Shown here: positions 24,985-36,089 of the stretch, piece by piece
How positions within the stretch are numbered: position 1 is the stretch's first letter
Layout: each line of letters starts with the position of its first letter
Assembly: GCA_023014365.1 (NCBI GenBank)
Contig: JAEBUN010000003.1
Span: forward strand, 124,001-188,000
Length of the DNA: 64,000 nt
Direction of reading: 5' to 3'
DNA from: Lepiota brunneoincarnata
Lineage: Eukaryota > Basidiomycota > Agaricomycetes > Agaricales > Agaricaceae
Position numbers and translations under genes: made by a program
The notes under the pieces: model-generated
Seen by the model: the letters and a program-made list of their open reading frames with translations, nothing else
The model's database searches: none
What the model was told of the DNA's origin: nothing

Positions 24985-25300
24985 GTCAAGCCATGGACGA
25001 CCCCGGATTACTTGATGGAATAGGCCCTCCACGAAAAATTGTATATGCAACACTAGAGAGCACCCTTACACAACTTGTAAAATGTGCGCTATCTCTCTCG
25101 ATATCGGTACAGGGATCTGAGATGGCAGGTATGAACGTTCTCGGCGGGTCCATGTGAAGAGGTGCAAAGCTATGCATAGGCGAAGCCAAACCCGTTTTTA
25201 CCGACTGCCACGTTTTCTACTCAGCCAACGTCGAAGAGCACTCAAGGACAAACTCATCAGAAGCCCCACCTCTATTATTTGACGATTCCTAGCTGCTACA
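24985..25300 (+). pseudogene. RRM fragment 1 of the NOP8-like gene
   Basis: Partial copy of the RRM-coding 5' part of the gene at 47226. It reads DDPGLLDGIGPPRKIVYATL, the counterpart of IDGFGLLDGVGRPRKFAYVTL in the main copy, then after the intron site NVLGGSM (frame broken), GAKLCIGEAKP. The first part of the RRM is missing and there is no downstream gene body. It ends tail-to-tail against a family B remnant, as do the fragments at 38.2 and 42.1 kb. Confidence 0.7.
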
Positions 25301-25434
25301 ATGCAAGCACCTCTGGTGGCCGGGATGGGTGTCACCATCTATTGCCCATGGGCCGCGAGACTGTTTAAACCCCCCTTCCTCGCATGCAATAGGCCGCTCA
25401 GGAAAAATCTCGAGGATTTAGGGTTCTTCAAGTA

Positions 25435-25895
25435 GTATTGTAAGGGACGCTCGGAGCCCTTCCGTAGCCTGTGGGTTGTCTTGGTTCCATTTGGCAACTA
25501 TTCTGTTTCTGCTTTGTGTCCATCATCGACCCGTTGTTACCGATGGACGACAAGCAGGCACGCAATGAGCTAGATGGGTCCAAAGTCAAATCTTACGATT
25601 CTCATACATTCAAGCAATGAAATTAGCTTACTCGTATTGGGTATTGACTACCCATGATGAAATGAGCTCCAACATTGGCCGTGTGATTGTCGGAACAACG
25701 ATAGTCATCACAAGCATCCACACAGCGTCGAGCGCGAAGGACTCAAGGAACATGGCAACAATGGCCGTATATTAATTGGCAACGTCGGATTCACCTGCGG
25801 AATGCAAAATTCGTTAAGCAAGGTTAAGCAGGGGATTAATCAAAGCGGGAAACAAGCCCACACCCATTATCTGAATATGGCGCCTGCGAGCTGAC
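25435..25895 (-). pseudogene. family B 3' remnant (B0)
   Basis: Contains the last two exons of family B on the minus strand: the exon with the helix LESFALDAVWMLVMTIVVP-type sequence (about 25660-25800) and the terminal exon beginning LIAYL (about 25450-25570). It stops abruptly near 25895, at the end of the third-exon region, where the upstream block of AsaB-like gene 2 begins. The first 60 percent of the gene is absent. Confidence 0.65.
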
Positions 25896-25920
25896 CGGTG
25901 GATCATACCTTGACAGGGAG

Positions 25921-26199
25921 TGGGTATCTTTTAACAATTCGCATCGCAGGAGTGGGGGGAACACTCTACCATCTCTGAATGCCTTCACACGCACGGTGGG
26001 TGCGACCACACCTTTGTGAGAACTTCCGCAGTTCCTTCCATCCCATATTGGACTTTGAATGGGAAACTTTTCCGTTGTCGCGGCGTTGTTCACTCTATCG
26101 ACTCTATAGCAGGGCACTGGTTCCTTTGATAACTCCGGATCCGAGATAGAGATATATAACCCACAAGCTAAAAGAACTTTCAAAGAATATTGAACACCT
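25921..26199 (+). repeat. duplicated upstream region of AsaB-like gene 2
   Basis: Counterpart of 22203-22505, including the TATATAA box at 26154-26160. Its left edge coincides with the truncation of the family B remnant, marking the insertion junction of the AsaB duplication. Confidence 0.8.
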
Positions 26200-27114
26200 A
26201 TGGCCATTTCTGACACTATCACTGCTCAAATTATCTTCCTCCTGCCTCCCCCAGATGGGCAAAAAGCATACCGGAAGGTCACGGACACCGGAGGCGAGGG
26301 AGAGACGAACTTAACACGCGTACCAACGGATGTTGTCATTGAAAACGTTCGCGGAAAGGAGCACCTATACACCCTCGACAAGGACGGTTTCCAATTTTAC
26401 AATATTCCCACCAAAGTGAAGAACACCGAGATAGAAATTCCAGAGAAATTCCAAGAGTATTGTGACGAAAGCGCCGAGCTCGTCAAGAAATTGTGCGGGG
26501 CCACTCGTGCATATCTCTTCGCTCATAGTGCGTCGTTCTCATTTGCCTCACTGGAAGTAGTATTCTGACATTCCAATAGCCCACCGCATCCGCCAACCAG
26601 ACAGCCGCGGACCGGCTCTTCGGGCTCACGTTGACGTGACCGAAACCACCTGCATTAATCGCATCAAGCGCCAACTCCCTGACGAGGCTGACGAGCTCCT
26701 CAAGAAGCGCTACCAGGTGATCAACTTGTGGAGACCATTTGGGCATCCGGCCTATGACTGGCCGGTCGCGTTCTGCACCTACGGTAGCTCGGAGAAGGAG
26801 GATCTTTTTCCTGTGTTGCGTGTCTACCCGGACCGCTCTGGCGAGTTGGTAGGTGTACAGCACAATCCCAAACAGCAGTGGAAGTATCTTCGCGGGATGA
26901 GACCAGACGAGTTTGTCCTAATTAAAAAGTCGGTTTTCTTTGATGGGAGTTGTTTCACCCTTCTCATGTCTGTGTGGCCTGCAGCTTTGACACACTTCAA
27001 GACGGCAGTACTGCACTCTACAGTCCTCACGCGGCCTTTAATGACCCGACCACTCCGAAAGATGCACCACCCCGAGAATCGGTTGAGATGAGGTACTTGG
27101 TCTTCTTTGACTAG
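26200..27114 (+). CDS. AsaB/CmcJ-like hydroxylase/desaturase, copy 2
   Basis: Tandem paralogue of the gene at 22506. Proposed exons 26200-26527, 26580-26948 and 27002-27114 give 269 residues. Shared blocks: MAISDTITAQIIFLLPP, ENVRGKEHLYTLDKDGFQFY, HTHRIRQPD (rebuilt), VINLWRPFGHPAYDWPV, YLRGMRPDEFVL and PPRESVEMRYLVFFD. Candidate iron-binding residues are H and D of AHVDVTE and H of LYSPHAAFND. Relative to copy 1 it lacks five residues after RIRQPD. Intron 2 must be spliced, because reading through it shifts the frame. The frame stays open when spliced, so both copies could be active. Confidence 0.85.
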
Positions 27115-27480
27115 GCCACCTGTGGTTTTTTCTTCTCTTTTATCTGCTTCCATGCATTGTTAATATCATTATGGAATGACAAATGTCTCGAAGCTTCTGT
27201 AATTACCTATTCAAATGGCTTTCACATAGACAGAAGCTCCCGCACGAGGAAGTCATGAACATGTTAGTCACTTATTTTGAAGGGGTGGGGTGATGAGGAC
27301 CAGGATAGTGCCGTTTGAAATCTCATGGAGTATCGGTGGGAGAGGATGCCCACTAATGGCAGGGGACAGCCCGCCGCTTGGTGTTTTCACGAAGTTTTAC
27401 TACTCCCCCCTCGGCACTGCTACAATGATAATATTGACCCGACTAAAACGCAAACAACGACGATATTCCCGAGCATTCGC
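27115..27480 (+). repeat. duplicated 3' flank of AsaB-like gene 2
   Basis: Counterpart of 23440-23760. From 27481 to 27959 I see no further recognisable gene. Confidence 0.7.
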
Positions 27481-27959
27481 TGGTTGGTAACGACTGGTGA
27501 CCAGAAGCACAGACGGAGGGAATCTAGAAAATAGGCTTTCGTAGTCTCAAAACTAGGGTATAAGTAGAAGTCATGACAAGAGACCAGGTTTGCGTGAGGA
27601 TCAGCTCGATGATGGAATATAGGTATAAAGGTGGGTACAGGGGCGAGACATAGGGGATTAACACAACTGGGCCGGTTTGATGCCTGGGACCGGAAGGGTA
27701 GCGTTTTCACTTGGTTGTTGGCCGGCAACATTTACCTCCCTTGCGGGCAAGAGAAAACATTGAGTCCGGGTACTTACTGGTGCCCACAGATGGTGGGCAG
27801 GCAAGTATGACGGGGATGTAAAGTCGGCAAACGGGGCTTGTTGGAGGCATGTGTTCTCTTAATTATCCGCACCTCCAGCGTTGGTTATAGTGTCAACGAT
27901 GTCACAGGAGCAACGAATAAGAAGGAACAGAAAATAGGAAGTACAGGAAGCAGGGAAAA

Positions 27960-29520
27960 TCAGAGCCTGCGATAGCTAGGGAGGGTTTGTCGATGATGCT
28001 TGACCATCGTGGAGAGGATCTGTAACACCAGAAATCCAAGCATATAAGTACATATTGGAGCGAGAATTAGTGCTAGTATGGAATCAGGCTCGATTTCCAG
28101 GGCACTTGACCGACTGGAATTTCGAAAATGGCCAATGGCATCGTAGAGTACGTAGGCACTGAGAACAGAGGCCAGGGAAAATAACGTGAAGGGGCTTCGT
28201 TGAATCGCCTCCCGAAATAGCATGCGCGCCCTGTTCAAGTGTGTGTTGCGATTCACCTGGTGGGGGTTAGCGCTGCTAAGGACACAGAAACAGTAGAAGA
28301 ATTCATGACCTACCGGTCTGAGTCTTTCAAATCTGGCGCTAGTCACGTAAGACAAGTTGTCCAGGAGCTTGTTCGCCAGCTTGTTTGTGAAGAGCCACGA
28401 TAAATACTGCGCAAAAACATAGCTTCTCGTACGGCGATGGAAGTAGAAACTGTGAGGCCACCCATTAAGGGAACAAAGGATCTCAACACGTGCTAGTGCG
28501 TAAGTGTAGCTGTGAAATTATGAACATGTCAGCATTGCAATGTACGGTTAAATATCAAAGGCTTGCATACGGTAACATTAATATCGAAACAAGAGTAATG
28601 AACTTCAGGCTCCAGTACCACAAGAACGGTGACTGTGATAGTCTTGCTGATTGTTGAAAATGTTGAACCCCGAACGAAGCAAGAGAAGCTACTAATTCAA
28701 GTGTCAAGGTTATAAAATTTTGCGCCCTAACCAACCGAGCATATTCAGAAGCCGAGATCACACTACCTAAAATATGGTGCCCACCACCCAAGAAAAAAAT
28801 ACTGCCCAGAGTTTGGGGGTAGACCCAAAGCAAAATCGTGCACCCTGGTTGCGCCCCCATCAGCCCCGTCCGGCGGTATGCAAGGGAAATATCATAATAG
28901 GACCCTCGGGCTGGAAGTGATAGTGATTGGAGGCTAAAAGAAAGGAACTTGATACTATCAACATTGGCGAGTATGTTGGCCGTCCTGTTTGTAGTGTGTT
29001 GCCTCCGAAATTGGAAGATAAGTGGATTATTGGTATGATTGGTAGGAAACAGATCTGTCAATGATTGAAAGGTCCTGTCTTTCGTGAAGGTGGGGAGAGG
29101 GTAAAGCTGAACCCTCTCACGCTGTCCATCTAGTTTCCAGAAGTTGTTGATACAACAATTGGCAGCACACACCTCTTGTTCGAGGAGCAAATATATAATC
29201 AGAAGCCTAGCCCTTGACGGAACCAACCCCCCAAGCTGCGTTCTCCAAAGTAATGTCGGTGTCTCCATCCCGCCGGTTCTGTGACACTAATGGACGAGAC
29301 GATGGACCGATGAGCCTGCCACTTGGAACCTCAATCTGTTTATGGAAGGTTGCTTGGCAGACTTAGTTACCCCACACTAACAATTAGCCCCCCAGCCTGA
29401 CTTGACAGAGGCAATGACTAGCCGGACTGCCCTCACCATTGTGATGCCTCACTGGACCTGTGACCTTCGTTGGCACGTGCGCAAGTGTATAAAAGACACA
29501 ACAGGAGAGGAGGAATAGCG
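27960..29520 (-). pseudogene. family A membrane protein, copy A1 (long form)
   Basis: Minus-strand gene of an unrecognised family. The four 3' exons are well kept: FITLTLELVASLASFGVQ with a second helix (LKFITLVSILMLPYA), the exon YFHRRTRSYVFAQYLSWLFT with LDNLSYV, and the last exon with LFSLASVLSAYVLYDAIGHF and LALILAPICTYMLGFLVLQI, stop at 27960-27962. Upstream lie ectodomain exons like those of A2 (IEVPSGRLIGPSSRPLVSQN; NNFWKLDG; LIFQFRRQHTTNRT) and a leader-like PLLLCLLYTCARANEG near 29480. I found no in-frame ATG for that leader, and the ectodomain is more diverged than in A2, so the long form is probably disabled while the 3' half remains open. Confidence 0.6.
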
Positions 29521-29679
29521 GGAAGTAAGACAGGCCAAACGTGATTCTAGCGTATGGTTCAGTGGGAGGTGACTGGAAGGGGGGGCAAGCTTGCCAGTGT
29601 GCGAGCCTTCTTTAAAACATTGGCCTCACTTGTTGATTGGCCACCCTTCGGGCTTCGATCAATAATATTCAGCGCCGGA

Positions 29680-29900
29680 GATGAGATTAGCTCACCCGTG
29701 TTGGGTATTTGCTGTTCATGACTGCTGCCCCATAAGCACGAAACTCATCGCAAGCATCCACACAATGCAGAGCACGAAGGATTCCAGGAGCATGATAATG
29801 ATGACTGTATATTGGCCAGCAGCAGGTTGACCAGAATGAGGAACGAGGAATACTCATTATCTGAATATGTCACCGGCGAACTGCGGACGATACACGAGTT
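29680..29900 (-). pseudogene. family B exon remnant
   Basis: A single decayed family B exon on the minus strand, readable as GQYTVIIIMLLESFVL and VWMLAMSFVL, next to the start of the following intron. No other family B exons lie beside it. From about 29900 to 30283 there is an open minus-strand frame without family resemblance. Confidence 0.6.
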
Positions 29901-30283
29901 CAAGAGAGAGATGGCGGTGATCTGCATGGACTCATGTGATGCTAAGGCTATCCGATATTTATAAAGCTCACTTGGAAGGGACTTCGGCATCAGGAGATGA
30001 TTGATTGATCTAAATACACCTATAGTTGCAAAGCCATCATCGCCTTGTAGATCGTCTTGAACGAGTGGGAAACAAGGCAGAGTACCCATCCACGATCGAA
30101 CCCGCAGCCGGCCTGTCACTGTGGTAGTTACTGGGGACATGGATGAAAAAATTTGTCTATTCCTGCAGTCATAGGTTCTCTTTACTAGACGTATCCGCAT
30201 GTCCAAAGTTGGTATGTTAGTTATACTGCCAACAATCTCACGGAAACAATAAAAGAGGACGTATGTACAAGAAACCGGACAAA

Positions 30284-31927
30284 TCAGAGCCTGCGATAAC
30301 TAGGGAGGATTTGTCGGCAGCGCTTGACCATCGTGGAGAGGATGTGTAACACTAAAAATCCAAGTACGAAGGTGCATGTAGGAGCGAGAAATAGCCCTAA
30401 GATGGAGTCAGGCTCGGTATCTAGAACACTTGGCTGGCTCCGATTTCGAAAGTGGTCAATGGCATCGTAGAGGAGGTAGGCGCTGAGAACGGAGGCGAGG
30501 GAAAATGAAGTGAGAGGACTTCTCCGAACCACCTCCCTAAATACCATGCGCCCCCTATTAAAGAGTGCGCTACGATTCGCCTAGTTGGGGTTAGCCTTGC
30601 TGAGGGTATCAGGGGTGTAGGGGGATATAGGACCTACTACTGGCCTCTCGAACTCGGCCCTAGTCAAGTTGGACAAGTTATCCAAGATCTTGTTTGCCAG
30701 CCTATTTGTGAAGAACCATAGTAAATATTGCGTAAAAACGTAGCCCCTAGTGCGGCGAGAGAAGTAGATACTGTCAGACCGCCAAGGAAAGGAACAAAGG
30801 ATCTCGACCAGTGCTAGAGCGCAAGTGTAACTGCGAATAGATCAGCACTGAGGTGCGTGGATAGATGTTAGGAACTTGCGTACGGTAGCATTAATGTTGA
30901 AACAAAGGTCATGAACTTCAAGCCCCAGTACCACGAGAATGATGACTGTGATGTCCTTGCTGATTGCTGAAGACGATAAAACCCAAACGAAGCAATAGAG
31001 GCCACTAATTCAAGTGTTAAGGCCATGAAGCTATGCACCCTAAATTTGAACATACTTAGAGGTTTAGATCACATTATTTGCGCTGGCAGTACTCACCATC
31101 CAAGGGAAAGATTTTCATCATAGCTGAACAGTACCCCCGAATAGGAATTTGAATAGGAATCAGAATCATACGTCCAGTCTGCAAGATGATAAGGCCAGCG
31201 ATCCGATTCAAGTCTGTAATATGTAACTTGGTTTGGATTTGATCACCACTGCCGGGAGCTCCCAAGTGACATACCGTAGTGTTGAGCATTCAGAATGTTC
31301 AAAGATCCGCTCGATATTAGTGAACATGTCATTCGTCCCGTTTGTAGTGTTTTGCCAACCAAATTGCAAGATAAGCGGGTCATAGGTAGTAACCCCATCT
31401 GCCAATGGTTGAAAGTTCCAGTCGTTCGCGAAGGTAGAACGCAGTTGCTTCTCCCGCCAGGAAATTTCAGCGATATGTCCATCTAGTCTCCGAAAGTTAT
31501 TGACGCCGCAATTGACAGCAATCCTATTATGGAATAATTGGCGGTACACACCTCTCGTTTGGGGAGCAAATACATCAGCATCACAGCCCCTGACTAAGCC
31601 AACCCCCCAAGCAACGTCCTCCAAAGTAGTGTCGGTGTCTCTATCCAGGTTCTGCGAGGCTATTGGACAAGATGTTGCATCGGCAGTTAACATGAACCTG
31701 CTATTTGGGATGTCAATCTGGTCATGGGAGGTCGCCTGGTGGACTCGCTACCTTACGTTGATCATTGGGCCTTCAACCCCACTGGCAGCGACGCCGGCGG
31801 GCGGGTTTCCCCCGTCATTGTTGTGCTTCGCTGGACTTGTGGCCTCTGTTAGTACGTGCGCAAACGTATAGGGGATCCTAGAGGAGAGGAGGAATCCATG
31901 GAGGAGGTAGGACGGGCAAAGCATCAT
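30284..31927 (-). CDS. family A membrane protein, copy A2 (long form with ectodomain)
   Basis: Best-preserved long form. Start ATG at 31927 gives a signal-peptide-like leader (MMLCPSYLLHGFLLSSRIPY...). Exons then encode an acidic, glycosylation-prone ectodomain: GNPPAGVAASGVEGPMIN, IDIPNSRFMLTADATSCPIA, TLEDVAWGVGLV, VNCGVNNFRRLDGHIAEISW, YDPLILQFGWQNTTNGTND and the tyrosine/serine-rich DWTYDSDSYSNSYSGVLFSY. A phase-2 intron ending SLGW leads into the helices: FMALTLELVASIASFGF, LKFMTFVSTLMLPYA, GYVFTQYLLWFF, FSLASVLSAYLLYDAIDHF and ILGLFLAPTCTFVLGFLVL; stop at 30284. Expected length is roughly 430-450 residues. I do not recognise the family; an ectodomain plus about five helices suggests a plasma-membrane protein. 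Confidence 0.6.
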
Positions 31928-32089
31928 TAGAGCGTGGCTCTCGGAAGGGATGGAAGGGGAACAAGCTAAGTGCTGACATTCTGCATATATAAGTAACGGC
32001 TACGTTACAGCTTCCAGGCGCCTGTAAGCGCAAAGCAGTGTTCCATCGTTGGACGTGACGATGCAGCGCCAAAGTTAGATCCTTCTTAT

Positions 32090-32375
32090 GCCCATCATTA
32101 TTAAATGTTGACCGCTCTTCCAGTTGATTGGCTACCCTTTAGGCTTTGATTCCCTTCGAGTAATCAGATTATCGTACTATTTTTTTCGGATCGATTATGG
32201 ACCAGACCATTTCATCTTCCATTGTGTTCTCCAGCCAGGGCATTTAAAGGAAACGATAGCGTGCCCTGACCTAGATCGCCTCACTAGTTTCACCTCTAGA
32301 AGAACTGACCTTTCGGACCCAAATTGAAACTGCCTACGATGTTGGTTTCAACACCGTCCTGGTGTTCGCGGGAGG
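32090..32375. repeat. dispersed repeat, copy 2
   Basis: Counterpart of 24660-24970, again placed between a family A 5' end and a family B 3' end. The RRM fragment that follows it in copy 1 is missing here. The remaining 200 bases to 32577 show no gene. Confidence 0.65.
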
Positions 32376-32577
32376 CTTAGTGATCTTATACATATCCTTT
32401 GTCCCAACATATATGACTCGGCGTAAATATTCTCGTTAAACCACCAGAAGTTACTTCCCTCGCCCTTTGATAACCACCCTCCCCCCCTAGCTCTTAGTAC
32501 CAACACAAGCACCACCAGAATGCTTACCACAATCCCCAAGACACACATAGCTATTAACTCGAAAAACACCTCGAGAT

Positions 32578-33834
32578 TTAGAGCCCTTCAGGTAGCGCTG
32601 GAAGAGACCCTCGAGTAGTAAAGTCCCCCGTAGTCTGCGGGCCATCCCGATTCCATTGTAAACTCGTAAGCTTCCGCTCCGTCTCCTTCTTCCATCCTCG
32701 ACCTATCGTTACCCGATATATGACAAGCAGGTAGGCAATGAGCTAAACAAATTCGAGAGTCAGATTTTTCGTCCTTTCTCCATGCATTCAAGCAATGAAA
32801 AAAAAAATCAAGCTTACCCGTATTGGGTATTGGGTAGCCATAATAGCATGGGCCGCAACATTGACAGTATGGCTTCCCGTAACGCGAAGAGCAACAAGAA
32901 TAGTCATCGCGAGCATCCACACCGTGTCGAGCGCAAAGGATTCAAGAAGCATGGCGATGATAGCTGTATATTGACCAGCGGTATCGGATTCACCTACAGA
33001 GTCCAAAAAGTCCAATAAGCAGATTGTACCACAGAATGTGTGGTGTTCTGGAACGAGATCGTACTCATTATCTGCATGTTACGCCTGCGAACTGCGGCGA
33101 TACGCCCGATGATGAGGAGAGTAACCCAAAGGGTAATTGCAAGCGTAATGGCAACTTGGAAAATGGGTAGCACCATAAAGGCTCCTCGGACAATCGATTC
33201 TGGATGCAATATAGCGATCATTTGGGTAATTTGAGTTCCTGAAGCACGTCGGTTGAGAACACACACGCCATTCCGAGCACAGTCCACAAACTCACCCCAG
33301 AGTGCAAGGAAAAGTACGATCGGCACCATCACTATGGCAATGGCATACCTCGACACATTCCAAATAACCCATAGCCGCCAAATCTTTGGGCCGGGATTTT
33401 TCAGCACGAGTGACGGTGGAACACGGGATAAGTAATCTACACACCTGTACTCCCAAGGTCAAAAGGTCATACACAAGGCCATTAACAATGCCTACGACCG
33501 CAATTGGTTGACGTTGATACACCTGAGTGTAATACACATATGGCCCGCCTCCCGGATAATCGCCATGATCAGCATATAGCACTTTACAAGCTCGAGCACT
33601 TAAGGCAAGATCAAAAAATTGACTAGCCACAACGAGGGACATGAATACGAGTGTGCCGATATTTTGTCTATATTGGGGCGTATTTTTCCGGAGTTGCGGG
33701 TACAGTGCTCGTACGCAAAAACAATAGAGAGCGAGCCCAAACCCGAAAAGAGCCCCATTGACGGTTGTTGCAGATACGAGGTTGACCGCTGCAAGCTGGT
33801 TGTATTGGCTTCTTATCGGCTCAGGGACAGACAT
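32578..33834 (-). CDS. family B seven-helix membrane protein, copy B1
   Basis: Intact minus-strand gene with ATG at 33834 and stop at 32578-32580, five exons. Helices can be read as LVSATTVNGALFGFGLALYC, IGTLVFMSLVVASQFFDLAL, PIAVVGIVNGLVYDLLTLGV, YAIAIVMVPIVLFLALWG, FQVAITLAITLWVTLLIIGR, AIIAMLLESFALDTVWMLAM and LIAYLLVIYRVTIG, followed by a charged tail. An exposed loop carries ADHGDYPGGGPYVYYTQVY. IWRLWVIWN after helix 3 and the seven-helix plan resemble widespread, uncharacterised agaricomycete membrane proteins. No break was found, unlike B2 and B3. Its neighbour upstream on the same strand is family A copy A3. Confidence 0.75.
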
Positions 33835-34398
33835 GGTGGCTGAGGAGTTGGGTGGTGGTTCGACTAGGAGTGGCGATCCCCAAAGCCTTAGGCATCCTTG
33901 CCTGAAGACCCCAGATATATAGTGAGCGCTAGAACGGGCGGCTTGAGCCTGAGTTTCAAATTTCTATGAGCTGGGCGCCGAATCCTGGACTCTGCACCGC
34001 ATTTCTGATCTTCTCTGTCGGGCTCATGAGAAAGTTCGTAAGTGCTGGCGAGCGATCAATCATCCAGCTGAAACGATCAGCGCGCTACGTAATCAAAGGT
34101 GAGTTTGATACGCAGAAAACGACGGCCGTCGAGCCAAAAGAAGGCTGCCAAGCAGATCTTGAAACCCGTTCGTGCAGGGATAGACAAGTAGACATCTTCT
34201 GTGTCTACAGTAGCATTGAGTTTAACTTGTAACAATGACAAAAGCATCAGGCACGACGAGAGCAAATATCCAAAACAAAATAGCCAGGTACTGAAGTTGT
34301 TGTCCTTTCATATCCGGGTCTCTCCAGAGAGAACGTCGAACATAGAATATACATATGCGATGATCCGAATGGGTCAGGGATGTGGGAAGTTATCAAAG
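33835..34398. other. intergenic, no gene
   Basis: Promoter-side region of B1 and 3' flank of A3. It has counterparts at 39809-40346 and 43834-44345, so it is part of the repeated module. No conserved coding frame is seen. Confidence 0.6.
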
Positions 34399-35281
34399 CT
34401 AGGTACATGTGGGGAGAGTCTGATGCTTGACTCTGGTGGAGAGGATCTGCAGCACGACGAATCCAAACACAAAGATACATGTGGGAGGGAGGAGCAATCC
34501 CAAGATCGAGTCAGCGTCTAGAGTGGCACTTGACGGACTGGGGCTTCGAAAGTGGTTGACGGCATCGTATAGCAGGTATATGCTGAGGACGGAGGCAAGA
34601 GAGAAGGAAGTGAAAGGAGCCCTTCTGAGTGCCCCTTGAAAGTCCTGGCGAACCCTATCCAAATGGGCATTCCCACACACCTGATTGAATGAAGGTTTTA
34701 ACACCAGGGTGTCAAGTATGAGAAAACATAACACACACCTGTCTTTCAATCTCGGCGGTGCTCACATAGGTGAAGTTGTCGAGCAGCTCACTCGCCAGCT
34801 TGTTCGTAAAGAACCATAGCAAGTACTGTGCAAGAACATAACCCCTGACACGGCGAGGAAAATAGAGGCCATTATTGCCCCCAGGACATAGAGCACAAGG
34901 TCTCAACGAGTGCGAGAGCCCAGGTATAACTATAACATTGTCAGAGTCAGGACAGTTCAAAGGATGGAGGGATAAGATATACGGCAACATTATGACGGAG
35001 GAAAACTGTGATAAGCTTGAGACCATAGTACCAAGTCGGAGGTGACCATGACGTTCTTGGTCGTCGCTGCCTGGCGAGGTTGGAACCCGAAGCAAGCAAC
35101 AGAGATTACCAAATCAAGCGCCAGTATTACAAAGCTTCGCACCCTGATGCAATGAGGCAGGTTAGTCGGACTTGGAAATTGCTATGATATAGAATACTAA
35201 CCAGCTCAGATGTCGGAGTTGAGGCGCAGGGCCTTGCAAGTGTCGCAAGCAGCGAGATAAGAGAGGTAAAATAGTCGGCAT
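34399..35281 (-). pseudogene. family A membrane protein, copy A3 (short form)
   Basis: Short-form copy. ATG at 35281 gives MPTILPLLSRCLRHLQ, with the exon ending at the conserved phase-2 junction LSW|VRSFVILALDLVIS. The second helix exon breaks frame twice (near 35045 and 34990) relative to A6 before TWYYGLKLI. The third exon (YFPRRVRGYVLAQYLLWFFT) and last exon (APFTSFSLASVLSIYLLYDA; LLPPTCIFVFGFVVLQIL; stop at 34399-34401) are open. No ectodomain exons lie upstream. Probably disabled unless the breaks are assembly errors. Confidence 0.65.
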
Positions 35282-35562
35282 TGGTGTCGGCGGGAGTTGT
35301 ACAATCTCGAAGGTCTAACGCAGTGTTCATTTATAAAGTAAAGTAAAAGCTGGGTTGCCACCAGCTGTGCCTGCTTTGATCAACAAGACTAGGCCAGATT
35401 CTGTTTCTCCCTCCTTTGGAGCATCATGACCGAGAAATACCTCATCTCAGATCCAGAAAGGTTTCCCCCGTATGCCAATTGGCCGAACCAATTGGGGGGC
35501 GCTTGTCCTAGAACCTGACCACCACGCGGTCAACAAGCGCTTTGCCTCCCGGACGTGATTGG

Positions 35563-35675
35563 GTACCAACACGTACGCCTCATTGAGAGAGTACCAACAC
35601 ATGCGCTCTCATTGAGAGAGTACCAACACATGCGCCTCATTGAGAGAATACCAACACATATGCCTCATTGACAGG
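35563..35675 (+). repeat. minisatellite, four units of 28-29 bases
   Basis: Tandem units of the form GTACCAACACATGCGCCTCA followed by TTGAGAGA are repeated four times with small changes; the last unit is the most diverged. It lies in the spacer upstream of A3. No other copy was noticed in the window. Confidence 0.9.
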
Positions 35676-36089
35676 GTAACCCACGAAAACCAAGAAATTC
35701 CTTCAAAGGCTTCATGTGAGGGGACCAGGGTGGCTTACCTAACTAGTAGGCTACTGGTGCCCACAAAGAGGCAAAATAGTTGGCGTTGGTGTCGGCAGGA
35801 GTTGTACATACAGTCTCGAGGGTCGAAAGCAGTCCCCATATATAGAGACAAAAATTGGGAAGCTGTGAACGTTCCGGGATCAATAATTCATTCGAAAGAC
35901 TAGCCTCTTTTGGAACATCATGGCTGAAGATATACGTCATCCCAGAAGGATCCCCCTATATACCAATTGGGAGAACTGATTGAGGGTGCTTTTCCCGGAA
36001 TCGGACCACCGGGTAGTCAAACAAGCGCCTGCCTCCCAAATGTGTGTATCTGTGACTAGCTCGTCCTGTTGCCAAGGGAAGGAAAATGA
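35676..36089. other. duplicated A3-type 5' flank, no gene
   Basis: Part of this stretch (about 35750-35860) repeats the 5' end of A3 in decayed form, with GGCGTTGGTGTCGGCAGGAG matching about 35278-35297. The remainder shows nothing recognisable. Confidence 0.5.

Noticed and set aside
28555..29268. A 237-residue open frame taken as one uninterrupted protein
   Set aside because: Comparison with A2 shows that it runs through several family A exons and the introns between them; only parts are coding.
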